Assembly: GCF_019711355.1 (NCBI RefSeq)
Contig: NZ_CP081297.1
Location: forward strand, 2,501,001-2,565,000
DNA from: Qipengyuania psychrotolerans
GTDB taxonomy: Bacteria > Pseudomonadota > Alphaproteobacteria > Sphingomonadales > Sphingomonadaceae
Reading direction: 5' to 3'
DNA length: 64,000 bases
Shown here: in pieces, positions 8,433-18,085 of the stretch
How positions within the stretch are numbered: the first letter of the stretch is position 1
Layout of the letters: the number at the start of each line of letters is the position of its first letter
Notes under the pieces: model-generated
The model's input: only the letters and a program-made list of their open reading frames with translations
Database searches by the model: none
Told to the model about the DNA's origin: nothing
Program-made: the position numbers and the translations under genes

Positions 8433-10193
8433 ATGGACATTCTATCAAACACGCTGGTGATGGCTGGCGCAGTTATCATCGGCATTCTGGCAATCGGGCT
8501 GTTCCTGGCAAAACTGTACCGCCGAGCTTCGAAGGAAGTCGCATTCGTGCGGACCGGTGTCGGCGGGGAAAAAGTTGTCATGAATGGCGGCGCATTGGTC
8601 CTGCCCGTGTTCCACGAGACCATGCCGGTCAATATGAACACGCTGGTACTGCCCGTGGTGCGCCGGGATGGAGAGGCTCTGATTACGCTCGACCGCCTGC
8701 GGATCGACGTGAAGGCAGAATTCTATGTTCGCGTGAAGCCGGACGGTGATGCAATCGCCATGGCCGCGCAAACGCTTGGCCAGCGCACGATGCAGCCTGA
8801 AATGCTCAAGGACCTCGTCGAAGGCAAGTTCGTCGACGCGCTGCGCTCTGTCGCTGCGGGCATGACCATGAACGAGCTGCACGAACAGCGTGCCGACTTC
8901 GTCCAGAAGGTTCAGCAAGTGTCCTCCAACGACCTCGCCATGAACGGCCTGGAACTGGAATCGGTCTCGCTTACCGGTCTCGACCAAACCAGCATCGAGC
9001 ACTTCAACGCCAACAACGCCTTCGATGCCGAAGGTCTCACCAAGCTGACCGAGCAGATCGAGGCGCGCAAGAAACTGCGCAACGACATCGAGCAGGACAC
9101 GCGCGTCCAGATGGAAACCAAGAACCTGGAAGCCGATACGCGCAGCTTCGAAATCAGCCGCGACAATGAATATGCCCGCCTCGAGCAAGAGCGCGAAGTC
9201 GAAATGCGCCGCGCCAAGCAGACCTCGGAAATCGCCCGCGAGCAGGCCGAGCGTAGCCGCGAGGCCGATGCTGCCCGGATCGAAGCCAAGAAGCAGGTCG
9301 ACGCGCAGCAGATCGAGGCCGACCGCCTCGTGGAAGAGGCGCGGATCGACCAGCAGCGCGCGCTCGAAATTGCCCGGCAGGAGCAACAGATCGCAGTTCA
9401 GAACAAGAGCCGCGAAGAGAGCCAGGCCAAGGCCGAAGCCGACGAAGCCCGCGCCAAGGCGGTTGCCGCCGAGGAGCAGGTTGCGACATCCCGCGAAACC
9501 GAGATTGCAGAGCGTGACAAGCGCATCCAGCTGATCGAGGCATCGAAGGAGGCCGAACGTGAAGCCATCTCGGTCAAGGTGGAAGCCGAAGCCGAAAAGG
9601 ACGCTGCGGCCAACCGCGCCGAAGCGCTCCGCCTCGAGGCACAGGGTGAAGCCGAAGCCGAGAAGCTGCGTGCCGAAGCTGCCCGCGTGCGCTTCGAAGT
9701 CGAAGCCGCCGGTCAGAAGGCGATCAACGAGGCGGCCAACATCCTGTCCTCGGACCAGATCAGCCTGCAGACCAAGCTGCAGCTGCTCAATGTCCTGCCG
9801 GAACTCATCCGGGAAAGCGCCAAGCCGATGGAAGCGATCGATTCGATCAAGATCGTCCAGGTGGACGGTCTTACCCAGAACGGCGGCAGGGGCGCTGGAA
9901 GCGGCGCGGCAAGTGCTGGCGGCGGCTCGGGCAACCTTGCTACCGACGCAGTCAGCGCAGCACTGGCGTATCGGGCACAGGCACCGGTTCTCGACGGCCT
10001 GATGAAGGAGCTGGGTCTCGACGGATCCTCGCTCGGCGGGCTGGTCAAGGAACCGGCTCTTGAAGGCAGCAGTCCGCGCCTTGCAGAGGTGATGGAAGAC
10101 ATCGCCGAGCAGGTTCAGGAAGTCGAAGCGAAAGCCAGGAAGAAGGCCGATGGCGAAGGCGCCAAAGGCAAGGGCACCCAGCCCGGAGCCTGA
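8433..10193 (+). CDS. yqiK: YqiK-type flotillin (SPFH domain membrane scaffold)
   Basis: 586 residues. One N-terminal membrane span (about residues 5-28, ending KLYRR) is followed by an SPFH/band-7 domain to about residue 200. A very long Glu/Ala/Arg-rich coiled coil (about 210-440) comes next, then a Gly/Ser/Ala-rich linker (GGRGAGSGAASAGGGSG) and a charged tail. Flotillins assemble large membrane-bound cages that organise lipid microdomains. The ribosome site AAGGAGAGGAA is excellent. The coiled coil's repetitive codons keep the opposite strand open over the whole gene, which is an artefact. The gene is followed by a strong terminator, so yqiJ-yqiK is a two-gene operon. Confidence 0.93.
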   Translation: MDILSNTLVMAGAVIIGILAIGLFLAKLYRRASKEVAFVRTGVGGEKVVMNGGALVLPVFHETMPVNMNTLVLPVVRRDGEALITLDRLRIDVKAEFYVRVKPDGDAIAMAAQTLGQRTMQPEMLKDLVEGKFVDALRSVAAGMTMNELHEQRADFVQKVQQVSSNDLAMNGLELESVSLTGLDQTSIEHFNANNAFDAEGLTKLTEQIEARKKLRNDIEQDTRVQMETKNLEADTRSFEISRDNEYARLEQEREVEMRRAKQTSEIAREQAERSREADAARIEAKKQVDAQQIEADRLVEEARIDQQRALEIARQEQQIAVQNKSREESQAKAEADEARAKAVAAEEQVATSRETEIAERDKRIQLIEASKEAEREAISVKVEAEAEKDAAANRAEALRLEAQGEAEAEKLRAEAARVRFEVEAAGQKAINEAANILSSDQISLQTKLQLLNVLPELIRESAKPMEAIDSIKIVQVDGLTQNGGRGAGSGAASAGGGSGNLATDAVSAALAYRAQAPVLDGLMKELGLDGSSLGGLVKEPALEGSSPRLAEVMEDIAEQVQEVEAKARKKADGEGAKGKGTQPGA

Positions 10194-10215
10194 TAGCTTC
10201 AACCACAAACGAGGA

Positions 10216-10243
10216 GGGGGCGCGTCACTGCGTCCCCTTTTTT
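10216..10243 (+). terminator. Rho-independent terminator after yqiK
   Basis: Eight-pair stem GGGGGCGC (10216-10223) with GCGTCCCC (10230-10237), one G-U pair, loop GTCACT, then six T residues. Confidence 0.9.
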
Positions 10244-10280
10244 ATTGCGCGACGACACCGCAAGAGCCTAACCGCGCGGC

Positions 10281-11285
10281 ATGAGCGACACGCCCGACTG
10301 GATCATGCCCCCGGAATGGGCCCCGCAAGACTGGCTGTGGATCGGCTTTCCGCACGATCCGCAGGAATGGCCCGAAGTTCTTCCGCGCGCGCAGGAGCAG
10401 ATTGCTGCCTTTGCCAATGCGGTTGCGGAAAGCGGGCAGGAAGTGCGCCTGCTGGTACGCGGCGGTGCCAATGAGGCCCGCGCCAGGCAATTGGTAACAG
10501 CTGGAGTGAAGCTGGAAAGACGCAGCTACGGCGATGTCTGGCTGCGCGATACCGGACCGCTGATCGTTGCAAACCGGGAAGGTGAACAGGCCGCGCGGCG
10601 GTTTGGCTTCAACGGCTGGGGCGGCAAATACTTGATGGAAGGCGACCAGACCATCGGGGCCGAACTGGCCAAAGACGAGGCGCTCCCACTCGAAACCGCA
10701 GACTGGATATTGGAAGGCGGCGCAATCGACGGCGATGGCACCGGCCTTGTCGCCACGACTGAGCAATGCCTGCTCAACCCCAATCGCAATCCGCAACTGT
10801 CGCGGACCCAGATCGAGCGGAGGCTGGGGCGCGATCTCGGCTTTACCCGCGTGTTGTGGCTGGGCGACGGGCTGATCAATGACCATACCGATGGCCATGT
10901 CGACAATCTGGCGCGCTTCGTGGCCGCCAATACGATCGTCATTCCGCGTGCCACAGGCAGCGAGGATCCCAATGCGGCAATCTATGTCGATGCCAAACGC
11001 CGGGCCGAGCAAGCGGGCGTCACGGTGCGCGAAATCCCATCGCCCGGGCTCGTGTCCAGCGGCGACCATATCGAACCAGCCAGCTATGTGAACTTTGCAA
11101 TCACCAGCCATCTGGTCGCCGTGCCGACATTTGGCAGCCCGCATGACGCGGATGGCGTGGCAGCCATCGCTGAACTCTTCCCCGACCGCGCAGTCATCGG
11201 CCTGCCCGGTGATGCCGTGCTGGCAGGCGGCGGCGGCTTTCACTGCGCCAGCCAGCAAATGCCCTCGCCCGGATGGCGACCTTAA
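10281..11285 (+). CDS. aguA: Agmatine deiminase
   Basis: 334 residues of the guanidino-group-modifying (porphyromonas-type PAD) family. It hydrolyses agmatine to N-carbamoylputrescine plus ammonia in the polyamine pathway. Catalytic residues are visible: Cys322 in GGGGFHCASQQ, His in NDHTDGHVDN, and Asp/Glu in WLRDTGP and ILEGGAIDGDGTG. Length is slightly shorter than the usual 340-370. It stands alone here; no N-carbamoylputrescine amidohydrolase (aguB) is in the window, so its partner must lie elsewhere. No strong ribosome site precedes the ATG. Confidence 0.9.
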   Translation: MSDTPDWIMPPEWAPQDWLWIGFPHDPQEWPEVLPRAQEQIAAFANAVAESGQEVRLLVRGGANEARARQLVTAGVKLERRSYGDVWLRDTGPLIVANREGEQAARRFGFNGWGGKYLMEGDQTIGAELAKDEALPLETADWILEGGAIDGDGTGLVATTEQCLLNPNRNPQLSRTQIERRLGRDLGFTRVLWLGDGLINDHTDGHVDNLARFVAANTIVIPRATGSEDPNAAIYVDAKRRAEQAGVTVREIPSPGLVSSGDHIEPASYVNFAITSHLVAVPTFGSPHDADGVAAIAELFPDRAVIGLPGDAVLAGGGGFHCASQQMPSPGWRP

Positions 11286-11296
11286 CGCTTCGTTAG
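11282..11296. promoter_or_regulatory. CtrA-like site (TTAA-N7-TTAG), weak
   Basis: TTAA at 11282-11285 and TTAG at 11293-11296 with seven bases between, one mismatch from the alphaproteobacterial CtrA consensus TTAA-N7-TTAA. It also contains the palindrome TAACG-CTT-CGTTA. Such matches occur by chance. Confidence 0.25.
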
Positions 11297-11319
11297 GATT
11301 TCTCCGCGAGAATGGAGCC

Positions 11320-11448
11320 ATGGCAAAAGCTATCGCTCTCGCACGCACGCATGTCCCGGCCGTTCCGGCGGCTGATATCGCGCGGATGGTGATCGTGAGC
11401 GGCTGCGCCCTCGCGCTGATCCTCGCCGGACCCGCGCTACCCTACTAA
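11320..11448 (+). CDS. Possible 42-residue single-span membrane protein
   Basis: A short ORF with a plausible ribosome site (GGAG, six bases upstream). It has a basic N-terminus (MAKAIALARTH) and one hydrophobic segment (about residues 22-38, MVIVSGCALALILAGP). It overlaps the convergent TauE gene by 12 bases. I do not recognise a family, and it could be spurious. A CtrA-like TTAA-N7-TTAG element lies 24 bases upstream. Confidence 0.35.
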   Translation: MAKAIALARTHVPAVPAADIARMVIVSGCALALILAGPALPY

Positions 11449-12180
11449 CAATTTCCAGACTGCGCCTGCAGCCGCCGTGCCGAGTACGAGCGCGACGCTG
11501 ACTTGCCATTGCCGCGCCGTAACGCGGCCAAATGCGGCGTGACCCAGCAGGTCGCCGGCAAGGACCGCCGGGAATAGCAGCAATGCCAACGCAACCTCGC
11601 GCCACCCCCCGACACCAAGCGCGATAAACAGCGCGGAGGACAGCGGCGTCAGGACGAGGAATATCGCCATCATTGAGGCACGCGCCTCACGTGGGGGCAG
11701 CCGTCCGCGCAAATAGAACGGTGCCATCCCGGGTCCGGGCATCCCCGCAAAACCGCCGAAAAAGCCGGTGAAGAAGCCGGACAATCCCATCGCAGGATGG
11801 CGCGGCATGGCGATCCTGCCCAGCGGGATCACCACGAGCACGAATGCGCCGAGCGACACGAGCGCGATCAGCAAACGCGCCCAATCCGCGCTCAGCGCGA
11901 CAAGTGCCCACAGGCCCAGCGGCATACAGGCAATCGCCAGCAGCGTTACCGGGATCGCTGACCGGTCGGCTTCACGCCGGACCCTGCCGATATCGGTGAG
12001 GCCGATCAGGAACAGCGAGACATTGCCAACCAGCACCGCCTCTTTCGGCGCAATGGTAAGTGCCAGCACTGGCACCATAACGACCGAGAGGCCGAACCCG
12101 GCTAACCCGCGCACGAAACCGGCGACGAGCGCCGTCACGGCAGCAAGGGTCAGCGCGCTGGCAGCTAGGCCTAGGATCAT
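11437..12180 (-). CDS. TauE/SafE family membrane transporter (first of a tandem pair by position)
   Basis: 247 residues, polytopic, with about eight hydrophobic segments and the duplicated TauE/SafE signature (AGFVRGLAGFGLSVVMVPVLAL near the N-terminus, GFFGGFAGMPGPGMAPFYL in the second half). Members export sulfite, sulfoacetate or related organic anions across the inner membrane; the substrate here is unknown. The chosen ATG overlaps the stop of the preceding paralogue by ATGA, and longer in-frame starts lie inside that paralogue. Two paralogues of equal size and direction suggest a duplication, or a two-subunit transporter. Confidence 0.85.
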   Translation of the reverse strand: MILGLAASALTLAAVTALVAGFVRGLAGFGLSVVMVPVLALTIAPKEAVLVGNVSLFLIGLTDIGRVRREADRSAIPVTLLAIACMPLGLWALVALSADWARLLIALVSLGAFVLVVIPLGRIAMPRHPAMGLSGFFTGFFGGFAGMPGPGMAPFYLRGRLPPREARASMMAIFLVLTPLSSALFIALGVGGWREVALALLLFPAVLAGDLLGHAAFGRVTARQWQVSVALVLGTAAAGAVWKLLVG

Positions 12181-12923
12181 CCGAAAGCTTTCGCCATTGC
12201 AGCGATTGCTGCCCCGCCAAGGACCAGCCCTACACACAGCCGCCAGACGCGGTCTTCGATCCTGCCCGACGCTTTGTCGCCCGCCCAATTGCCCAGCAGG
12301 ATGGCCGGGAACAGCAGTACCGCGAGCCAGGGAAGCTGCCAGTCGAGCACGCCCAGCGCCGCGCCCGACACGAGGCCCGCCGCAGACGCGAGAGTGAACA
12401 CCAGCATCATCGAAGCCTTGGTCACTTCGCGCGGGATATCGCGGCCGACATAATACGGCACGACCGGCGGGCCGGGCATTCCCGCGTAACCCGTCATCAA
12501 CCCGCTCAGCAAGCCAACGCCGCTTGTCGTTACCGGCCCATGTGCCAGTGCGCCGCGCCGCGGCAGAAGGACGGCTCCGAAGGCAGACAAAGCGATGAAT
12601 GCGATCACGATCCGCGCGGCATCGATGCCCGTCACGCTCAGGGCAAACAATCCCAGAGGTGCCCCCACCGCTACCAGGGCAGCGATGATCCAGGCCGATC
12701 GCTCTGCCCCGCGCACCAGCCGGCGGATTTGCGACAGGCCGATGAACAGCGACAGGAAATTGGTGAGCAGGACCGCCTCGATCGGCACTAGCGCCAGCGC
12801 CAGGATCGGCACGAGGATGATCGCCATGCCGAACCCGGTCAGCCCGCGAATGAAGGCCGAGCCGAACGCCGCCAGCAACGCCGCCGCGATCTGCGCCGTG
12901 TCAAATGCGTCGAGCAGCGGCAT
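12177..12923 (-). CDS. TauE/SafE family membrane transporter (second of the tandem pair)
   Basis: 248 residues, same topology and motifs as its neighbour (ALLAAFGSAFIRGLTGFGMAIILVPILAL; GLMTGYAGMPGPPVVPYYVG), clearly paralogous. It starts only 10 bases after the thrS stop, so it is probably co-transcribed with thrS, and it overlaps the next paralogue by four bases. Function is inferred as organic anion or sulfite export by family only. The link with threonyl-tRNA synthetase may be just read-through, but it would place the transporters under the thrS leader. Confidence 0.85.
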   Translation of the reverse strand: MPLLDAFDTAQIAAALLAAFGSAFIRGLTGFGMAIILVPILALALVPIEAVLLTNFLSLFIGLSQIRRLVRGAERSAWIIAALVAVGAPLGLFALSVTGIDAARIVIAFIALSAFGAVLLPRRGALAHGPVTTSGVGLLSGLMTGYAGMPGPPVVPYYVGRDIPREVTKASMMLVFTLASAAGLVSGAALGVLDWQLPWLAVLLFPAILLGNWAGDKASGRIEDRVWRLCVGLVLGGAAIAAMAKAFG

Positions 12924-12933
12924 CTATTCCACG

Positions 12934-14949
<2,016 letters not shown>

Positions 14950-15007
14950 GTCACTCGCATTCCGTCTCGTTTCCGGGCGCCCTGCCACAATGGAGCGCGC
15001 ACCGGAA

Positions 15008-15116
15008 GGGCGGTGTCACTGTAGCTGCGATTTCGGGAGGCTGACACCGCACCGCCCGAAACCGGGCGGCGGAGCGCTGCGTCAGGCCGCGCGCACCCGC
15101 CCCCGGGAACCCGGGG
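15008..15116 (-). promoter_or_regulatory. Candidate thrS attenuator: four segments able to form mutually exclusive pairings
   Basis: On the minus strand four segments follow the Thr codons. Segment 1 is GGGCGG (15102-15097, inside the leader ORF), segment 2 is CCGCCCG (15069-15063), segment 3 is CGGGCGGTG (15058-15050) and segment 4 is CACCGCCC (15015-15008). Pairs 1:2 (6 bp), 2:3 (7 bp, loop GTTT) and 3:4 (8 bp) share strands and so exclude one another, as in peptide-leader attenuators. A further 9-bp stem, GCGGTGTCA (15050-15042) with TGACACCGC (15018-15010), competes with 3:4 for the last segment. A stem CCCCGGG/CCCGGGG (15116-15101) directly follows the Thr codons. No U-tract follows segment 4, so how the switch is read out is open. 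Confidence 0.55.
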
Positions 15117-15153
15117 TGGTGGTAGTCGTGGCCGTGAAGCAAGCTTGCATCAT
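15082..15153 (-). CDS. Threonine-rich leader peptide of thrS (23 residues)
   Basis: The ORF reads MMQACFTATTTTTPG and ends RVRAA-stop. Six of the seven codons 7-13 are threonine (ACG, ACG, ACT, ACC, ACC, ACC with one Ala), in a short ORF between phoD and thrS. There is no Shine-Dalgarno sequence before the ATG. A promoter candidate immediately upstream would start transcription at or next to the A of the ATG, so the peptide could be translated leaderless, as known for trpL of Sinorhizobium meliloti. Ribosome stalling at the Thr run when charged tRNA-Thr is scarce would control the downstream pairings. It was inferred from sequence alone; codon clustering is far from what the surrounding composition would give. 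Confidence 0.65.
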   Translation of the reverse strand: MMQACFTATTTTTPGSRGRVRAA

Positions 15154-15160
15154 GGGAAAC

Positions 15161-15188
15161 GAGATAGCGCCGAGGGGCCGAAAGCTCA
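15161..15188 (-). promoter_or_regulatory. Candidate promoter for the thrS leader
   Basis: On the minus strand, -35 TTGAGC (15188-15183), 16-base spacer, -10 TATCTC (15166-15161). The -35 overlaps the phoD stop codon. The expected start point, seven or eight bases after the -10, falls on the A of the leader-peptide ATG at 15153. Confidence 0.4.
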
Positions 15189-16850
15189 ACCGATATCGAG
15201 TGTCCGCGCCCCGGCGAGGGTAGAGATACGCTTGGTAGCGACCACCCCAGCTCCCTTTTCGCGCACGCTGGACAGGAACCGGTATTCGCTGGTGGCACGG
15301 GTGGGTGTAAGTTCGACCGCCATGTAGCCGCGCCGCGCGGAATCCATCCACTTCAGCTCGGGGTTGCGCTGGACCAGAGCGCCCGCAACGTCATCGGGCG
15401 CAATCTGCGGAAGAAACCCTTCGAAACCCGGCGAGCTGACCGACTGACCGCCAAATTCCACGCCAACCTGCTGATCGCAATGAGCAAGGTCGAAAGCCCA
15501 CGCATTGTGCGTGTCGCCGGCCAGGCTGACGAGATTGGCATCGGCGGCAAGCGCGGCCTCGTAGAGGCGCTCGCGCGCGGCTGGATAGCCGTCCCACGCA
15601 TCCATGTTCAGCGGCAATCCGGCGCGTGAAGCGATGGCGCCCGCCACAATGCGGCGCATGATGAAATCGGGAAGTCCATCGGGCAGGCTGTCGGTAAGCG
15701 AAGTTGCCGAGGCCGTTTTGCCCATCAACACCTGCTGGACAAGCACCTGCCACGTCGTTCCGCCCTTGCTGGACCGCATAAGCCCGTCAGCCAGCCAGGC
15801 CTGCTGGTCTTGGCCCAGCACTTCGCGAGAGGGGTCGCGGTATGTCTCTTCGCGGAACGCGGTCAGCGCTGCGACACCCTGTTCGGGGGAAGTCATCCCG
15901 CGCAGCAGCTTGCCGTAATCGAATTGCTCGGAGCGGGCCGACAGCCGCGTTTCCAGGCGGAACAGGGTGGCCAGATCGCCGACTTCATAAGCGGCCCAGG
16001 GCGCGTCCGAAACGGGCATCCATTCGCGGTAGGCGCGGATTGCCGCGGCCTTGCGCACACTCCATTCGCCTTCGCTATCGGGCTGATGGTTCTGCGCGCC
16101 GTCCTTCCAGCTGTCGTTCGCGCTTTCGTGATCGTCCCAGCCGCAGATCATCGGATAGACCTGGTGGAGACGCCTCAGGTCCGGATCGCTGCGATACTGG
16201 GCATAGCGCGCCCGGTAATCGGCCAGCGCAATGATCTCTGACGCCGGGTCGAGCGAGGCACGGTCGCCCAGCCATTCTCCTTCCGACGGATAGGTGCCGG
16301 GACCATATTCGTAGAAATAGTCGCCGAGGTGCAGGGCGCAGTCGAACTCGTTCGTACCGGCGGCATGAGCATATGCGTTGAACCAGCCGAACCCGATGTT
16401 CGAACAGGAAAACACCGCCATGCGCCAGCGCGAGGTCGGGCCTTCCGGCAAGGTGCGGGTGCGTCCGATGTCGGAAACTTCCCCGCCGGGTGCGACGAAG
16501 CGATAGTAATACCAGCGCCCCGGTTTGAGGTCTTCTACCCACGGTTTCACACAGCCATCATTTGCCGGGCTCGCCACAGTTTCGCCCGCCGCATGAGGGG
16601 ACGCAAACGACGTGGTCTCGCTGATTTCCCACACGAGACGGGTTTCCCGGTCGGCCGCAAAGCGCGTCCACAGCAGCACCCGCTCCCGTCCCGGCTCTCC
16701 GCTCGCCACACCGTGGGTGAAACCACCCTTGCTGACTGTGGCCGAAAGTGGCGTTGCCGCCAGACCCAAACCGAGCGCCCCGCCCTTGAGCAGGTTCCGC
16801 CGGTCGAGCGGCAGTATCGGTGAAATTGCAGGCGGCTGGGTTTGGGTCAT
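15186..16850 (-). CDS. PhoD-like Tat-exported alkaline phosphatase/phosphodiesterase
   Basis: 554 residues of the PhoD family, which hydrolyses phosphate mono- and diesters in the periplasm using Ca2+ and Fe3+. The N-terminus carries a twin-arginine signal (PLDRRNLLKGGALGLGLA, Arg pair near residue 17). The PhoD N-terminal domain (SGEPGRERVLLWTRF) and metal-binding motifs follow: FSCSN, HLGDYFYEYG, WDDHESANDSW and SLAGDTHNAWAF. A ribosome site (GAGAGAGGAC) precedes the chosen ATG. Upstream on the other strand begins the XRE module; the intervening 162 bases carry repeated ATGACAA elements. No Pho box was recognised. Confidence 0.92.
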   Translation of the reverse strand: MTQTQPPAISPILPLDRRNLLKGGALGLGLAATPLSATVSKGGFTHGVASGEPGRERVLLWTRFAADRETRLVWEISETTSFASPHAAGETVASPANDGCVKPWVEDLKPGRWYYYRFVAPGGEVSDIGRTRTLPEGPTSRWRMAVFSCSNIGFGWFNAYAHAAGTNEFDCALHLGDYFYEYGPGTYPSEGEWLGDRASLDPASEIIALADYRARYAQYRSDPDLRRLHQVYPMICGWDDHESANDSWKDGAQNHQPDSEGEWSVRKAAAIRAYREWMPVSDAPWAAYEVGDLATLFRLETRLSARSEQFDYGKLLRGMTSPEQGVAALTAFREETYRDPSREVLGQDQQAWLADGLMRSSKGGTTWQVLVQQVLMGKTASATSLTDSLPDGLPDFIMRRIVAGAIASRAGLPLNMDAWDGYPAARERLYEAALAADANLVSLAGDTHNAWAFDLAHCDQQVGVEFGGQSVSSPGFEGFLPQIAPDDVAGALVQRNPELKWMDSARRGYMAVELTPTRATSEYRFLSSVREKGAGVVATKRISTLAGARTLDIG

Positions 16851-16898
16851 GCGGCAAGTCCTCTCTCTCACGCCATGACTGCGCCGGATGGCAGGAGA

Positions 16899-17014
16899 AT
16901 GACAAGTCTCTCGATAAATTATGACAAGCACCCGCTCCACTTTGGAAAGCTCACTTGACATCTAAGAATTGATATGACAAATGTCCTTTACACCAAGAAA
17001 AGGAGACTTGTCAT
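16899..17014. promoter_or_regulatory. Iterated ATGACAA elements in a divergent promoter region
   Basis: ATGACAA occurs at 16899-16905, 16921-16927 and 16974-16980, and inverted (TTGTCAT) at 17008-17014. The outer copies extend to a perfect 10-base inverted repeat, ATGACAAGTC (16899) and GACTTGTCAT (17005-17014). Direct copies are spaced 22 and 53 bases apart, close to whole helical turns. The last copy sits between the ribosome site AGGAGA and the start codon of the 61-residue membrane protein. A -10-like CATAAT for phoD on the minus strand overlaps the second copy. A likely binder is the XRE protein encoded at 17797. Confidence 0.5.
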
Positions 17015-17198
17015 GAAACAGATCCACGCAAGCCTGTTGCTCGCAGCATCGATCATTGGAATTGCGCTGCTGGCCGTGGCCGGCATCGTTCCACAGGAGG
17101 CAGCGCAAATTGCGCCCTTTCTCCTCCTCGCCCTGTTCCCCGGTGCTTGGCTGCATCGTGATCGTTCCTGCAGTCTTCTGAAGCGGGTGCGGCCATGA
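17013..17198 (+). CDS. Small two-span membrane protein (61 residues), unknown function
   Basis: A good ribosome site (AGGAGA, 17001-17006) precedes ATG 17013. The protein has two hydrophobic segments (about residues 6-24 and 31-46) and a basic tail (HRDRSCSLLKRVRP), so it is probably an inner-membrane protein with a cytoplasmic C-terminus. It overlaps the next gene by ATGA, making it the first member of a three-gene coupled module with a larger membrane protein and an XRE regulator. I do not recognise a family. An in-frame ATG at 16974 lacks a ribosome site. Confidence 0.6.
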   Translation: MKQIHASLLLAASIIGIALLAVAGIVPQEAAQIAPFLLLALFPGAWLHRDRSCSLLKRVRP

Positions 17199-17800
17199 AT
17201 GCGCAGCAGAAAGCCGGTTTCACGAAATCGGTCCCGTTCTGGACCGGCCTGACCTTCGCGGCATTTGGCGCGGTCATGGGCCTGGCGCTGACCGACGCGA
17301 TCAATACATCGACTACGCTGATTTTGATGATTGTCCCGGCTGCCCTGTTCTTTCAGGCGATGCGGGTTGCAGGAAACAAATCAGCGTGCGGGGCGAAGGG
17401 CGAGGCGCAGCGCCGCTATATCAAGCGCGTCGCGATCTTCAGCTCGGCATATCTGCTGGTCTTCGCGTTTCAGGTCATGGTGCTGAAGGATACCGATCCG
17501 CCCATCGCCATGCGCGCCGGACTGGCGGTGCTGCCGGGACTGGCGCTGATCGGCATCTTCTGGGCAATTGGCCGCCTCATCATCGAGGAGACCGATGAAT
17601 TCATGCGCATGCTGATCGTCCGGCAGGCACTGATTGCCACTGCCCTGGCGCTGAGCTTCGCCACGATCTGGGGTTTTCTCGAGGCATCCAACGTGGTGCC
17701 GCATATCGATGCCTACTGGTTCGCGGTATCCTGGTTCTTCGGCCAATTCGTGGGCGCGGCATCCAACAAGATCAGTTACGGTTCGTGGGGCGCACTGTGA
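17195..17800 (+). CDS. Polytopic membrane protein upstream of an XRE regulator, unknown function
   Basis: 201 residues with about six hydrophobic segments (starting near residues 15, 38, 78, 105, 140 and 168). The cytoplasmic loop carries RLIIEETDEFMRML, a motif often seen in small membrane proteins paired with Cro/C1-type regulators (DUF2178-like neighbours). It overlaps both flanking genes by four bases (ATGA in front, GTGA behind), so the three proteins are made together. The context suggests that the membrane protein senses something and the XRE protein controls the unit, but this is inference only. Confidence 0.7.
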   Translation: MNAQQKAGFTKSVPFWTGLTFAAFGAVMGLALTDAINTSTTLILMIVPAALFFQAMRVAGNKSACGAKGEAQRRYIKRVAIFSSAYLLVFAFQVMVLKDTDPPIAMRAGLAVLPGLALIGIFWAIGRLIIEETDEFMRMLIVRQALIATALALSFATIWGFLEASNVVPHIDAYWFAVSWFFGQFVGAASNKISYGSWGAL

Positions 17801-17988
17801 AGAACCGCCTCAAGATCCTCCGCGCCGAACGCGACTGGAGCCAGCAACATCTCGCCGACCTGCTCGAAGTCAGCCGCCAGTCGGTCAATGCAATCGAAAC
17901 CGGCCGGTATGATCCTTCCCTACCGTTGGCGTTTCGAATCGCCGATGTCTTCGAGACACAAATAGAAGAGATATTCCTACGCGGCTGA
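17797..17988 (+). CDS. Small XRE/Cro-C1 family DNA-binding regulator
   Basis: 63 residues, almost entirely one helix-turn-helix: KNRLKILRAERDWSQQHLADLLEVSRQSVNAIETGRYDPSLPLAFRIADVF, the compact YozG-like form. The start is taken as the GTG overlapping the upstream stop (GTGA). An ATG at 17785 would add four residues and overlap the upstream gene more deeply. It is probably an autoregulator of the three-gene unit, with the ATGACAA repeats upstream as candidate operator. The 97 bases after it hold no gene. Confidence 0.88.
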   Translation: MKNRLKILRAERDWSQQHLADLLEVSRQSVNAIETGRYDPSLPLAFRIADVFETQIEEIFLRG

Positions 17989-18085
17989 TACCCGCGCTTG
18001 ACTTGTGACCTCCCCGCTTTGAAGAATGCGAATTCGACGGGTGTTCAATTCAATTATTTAAGGACCGGGGGGTCGCAACCTTAAT

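Noticed and set aside
8445..10208. Open frame of about 590 codons opposite the flotillin gene
   Set aside because: It is kept open by the Glu/Ala-rich coiled-coil codons of yqiK on the other strand; no ribosome site and no recognisable domain.
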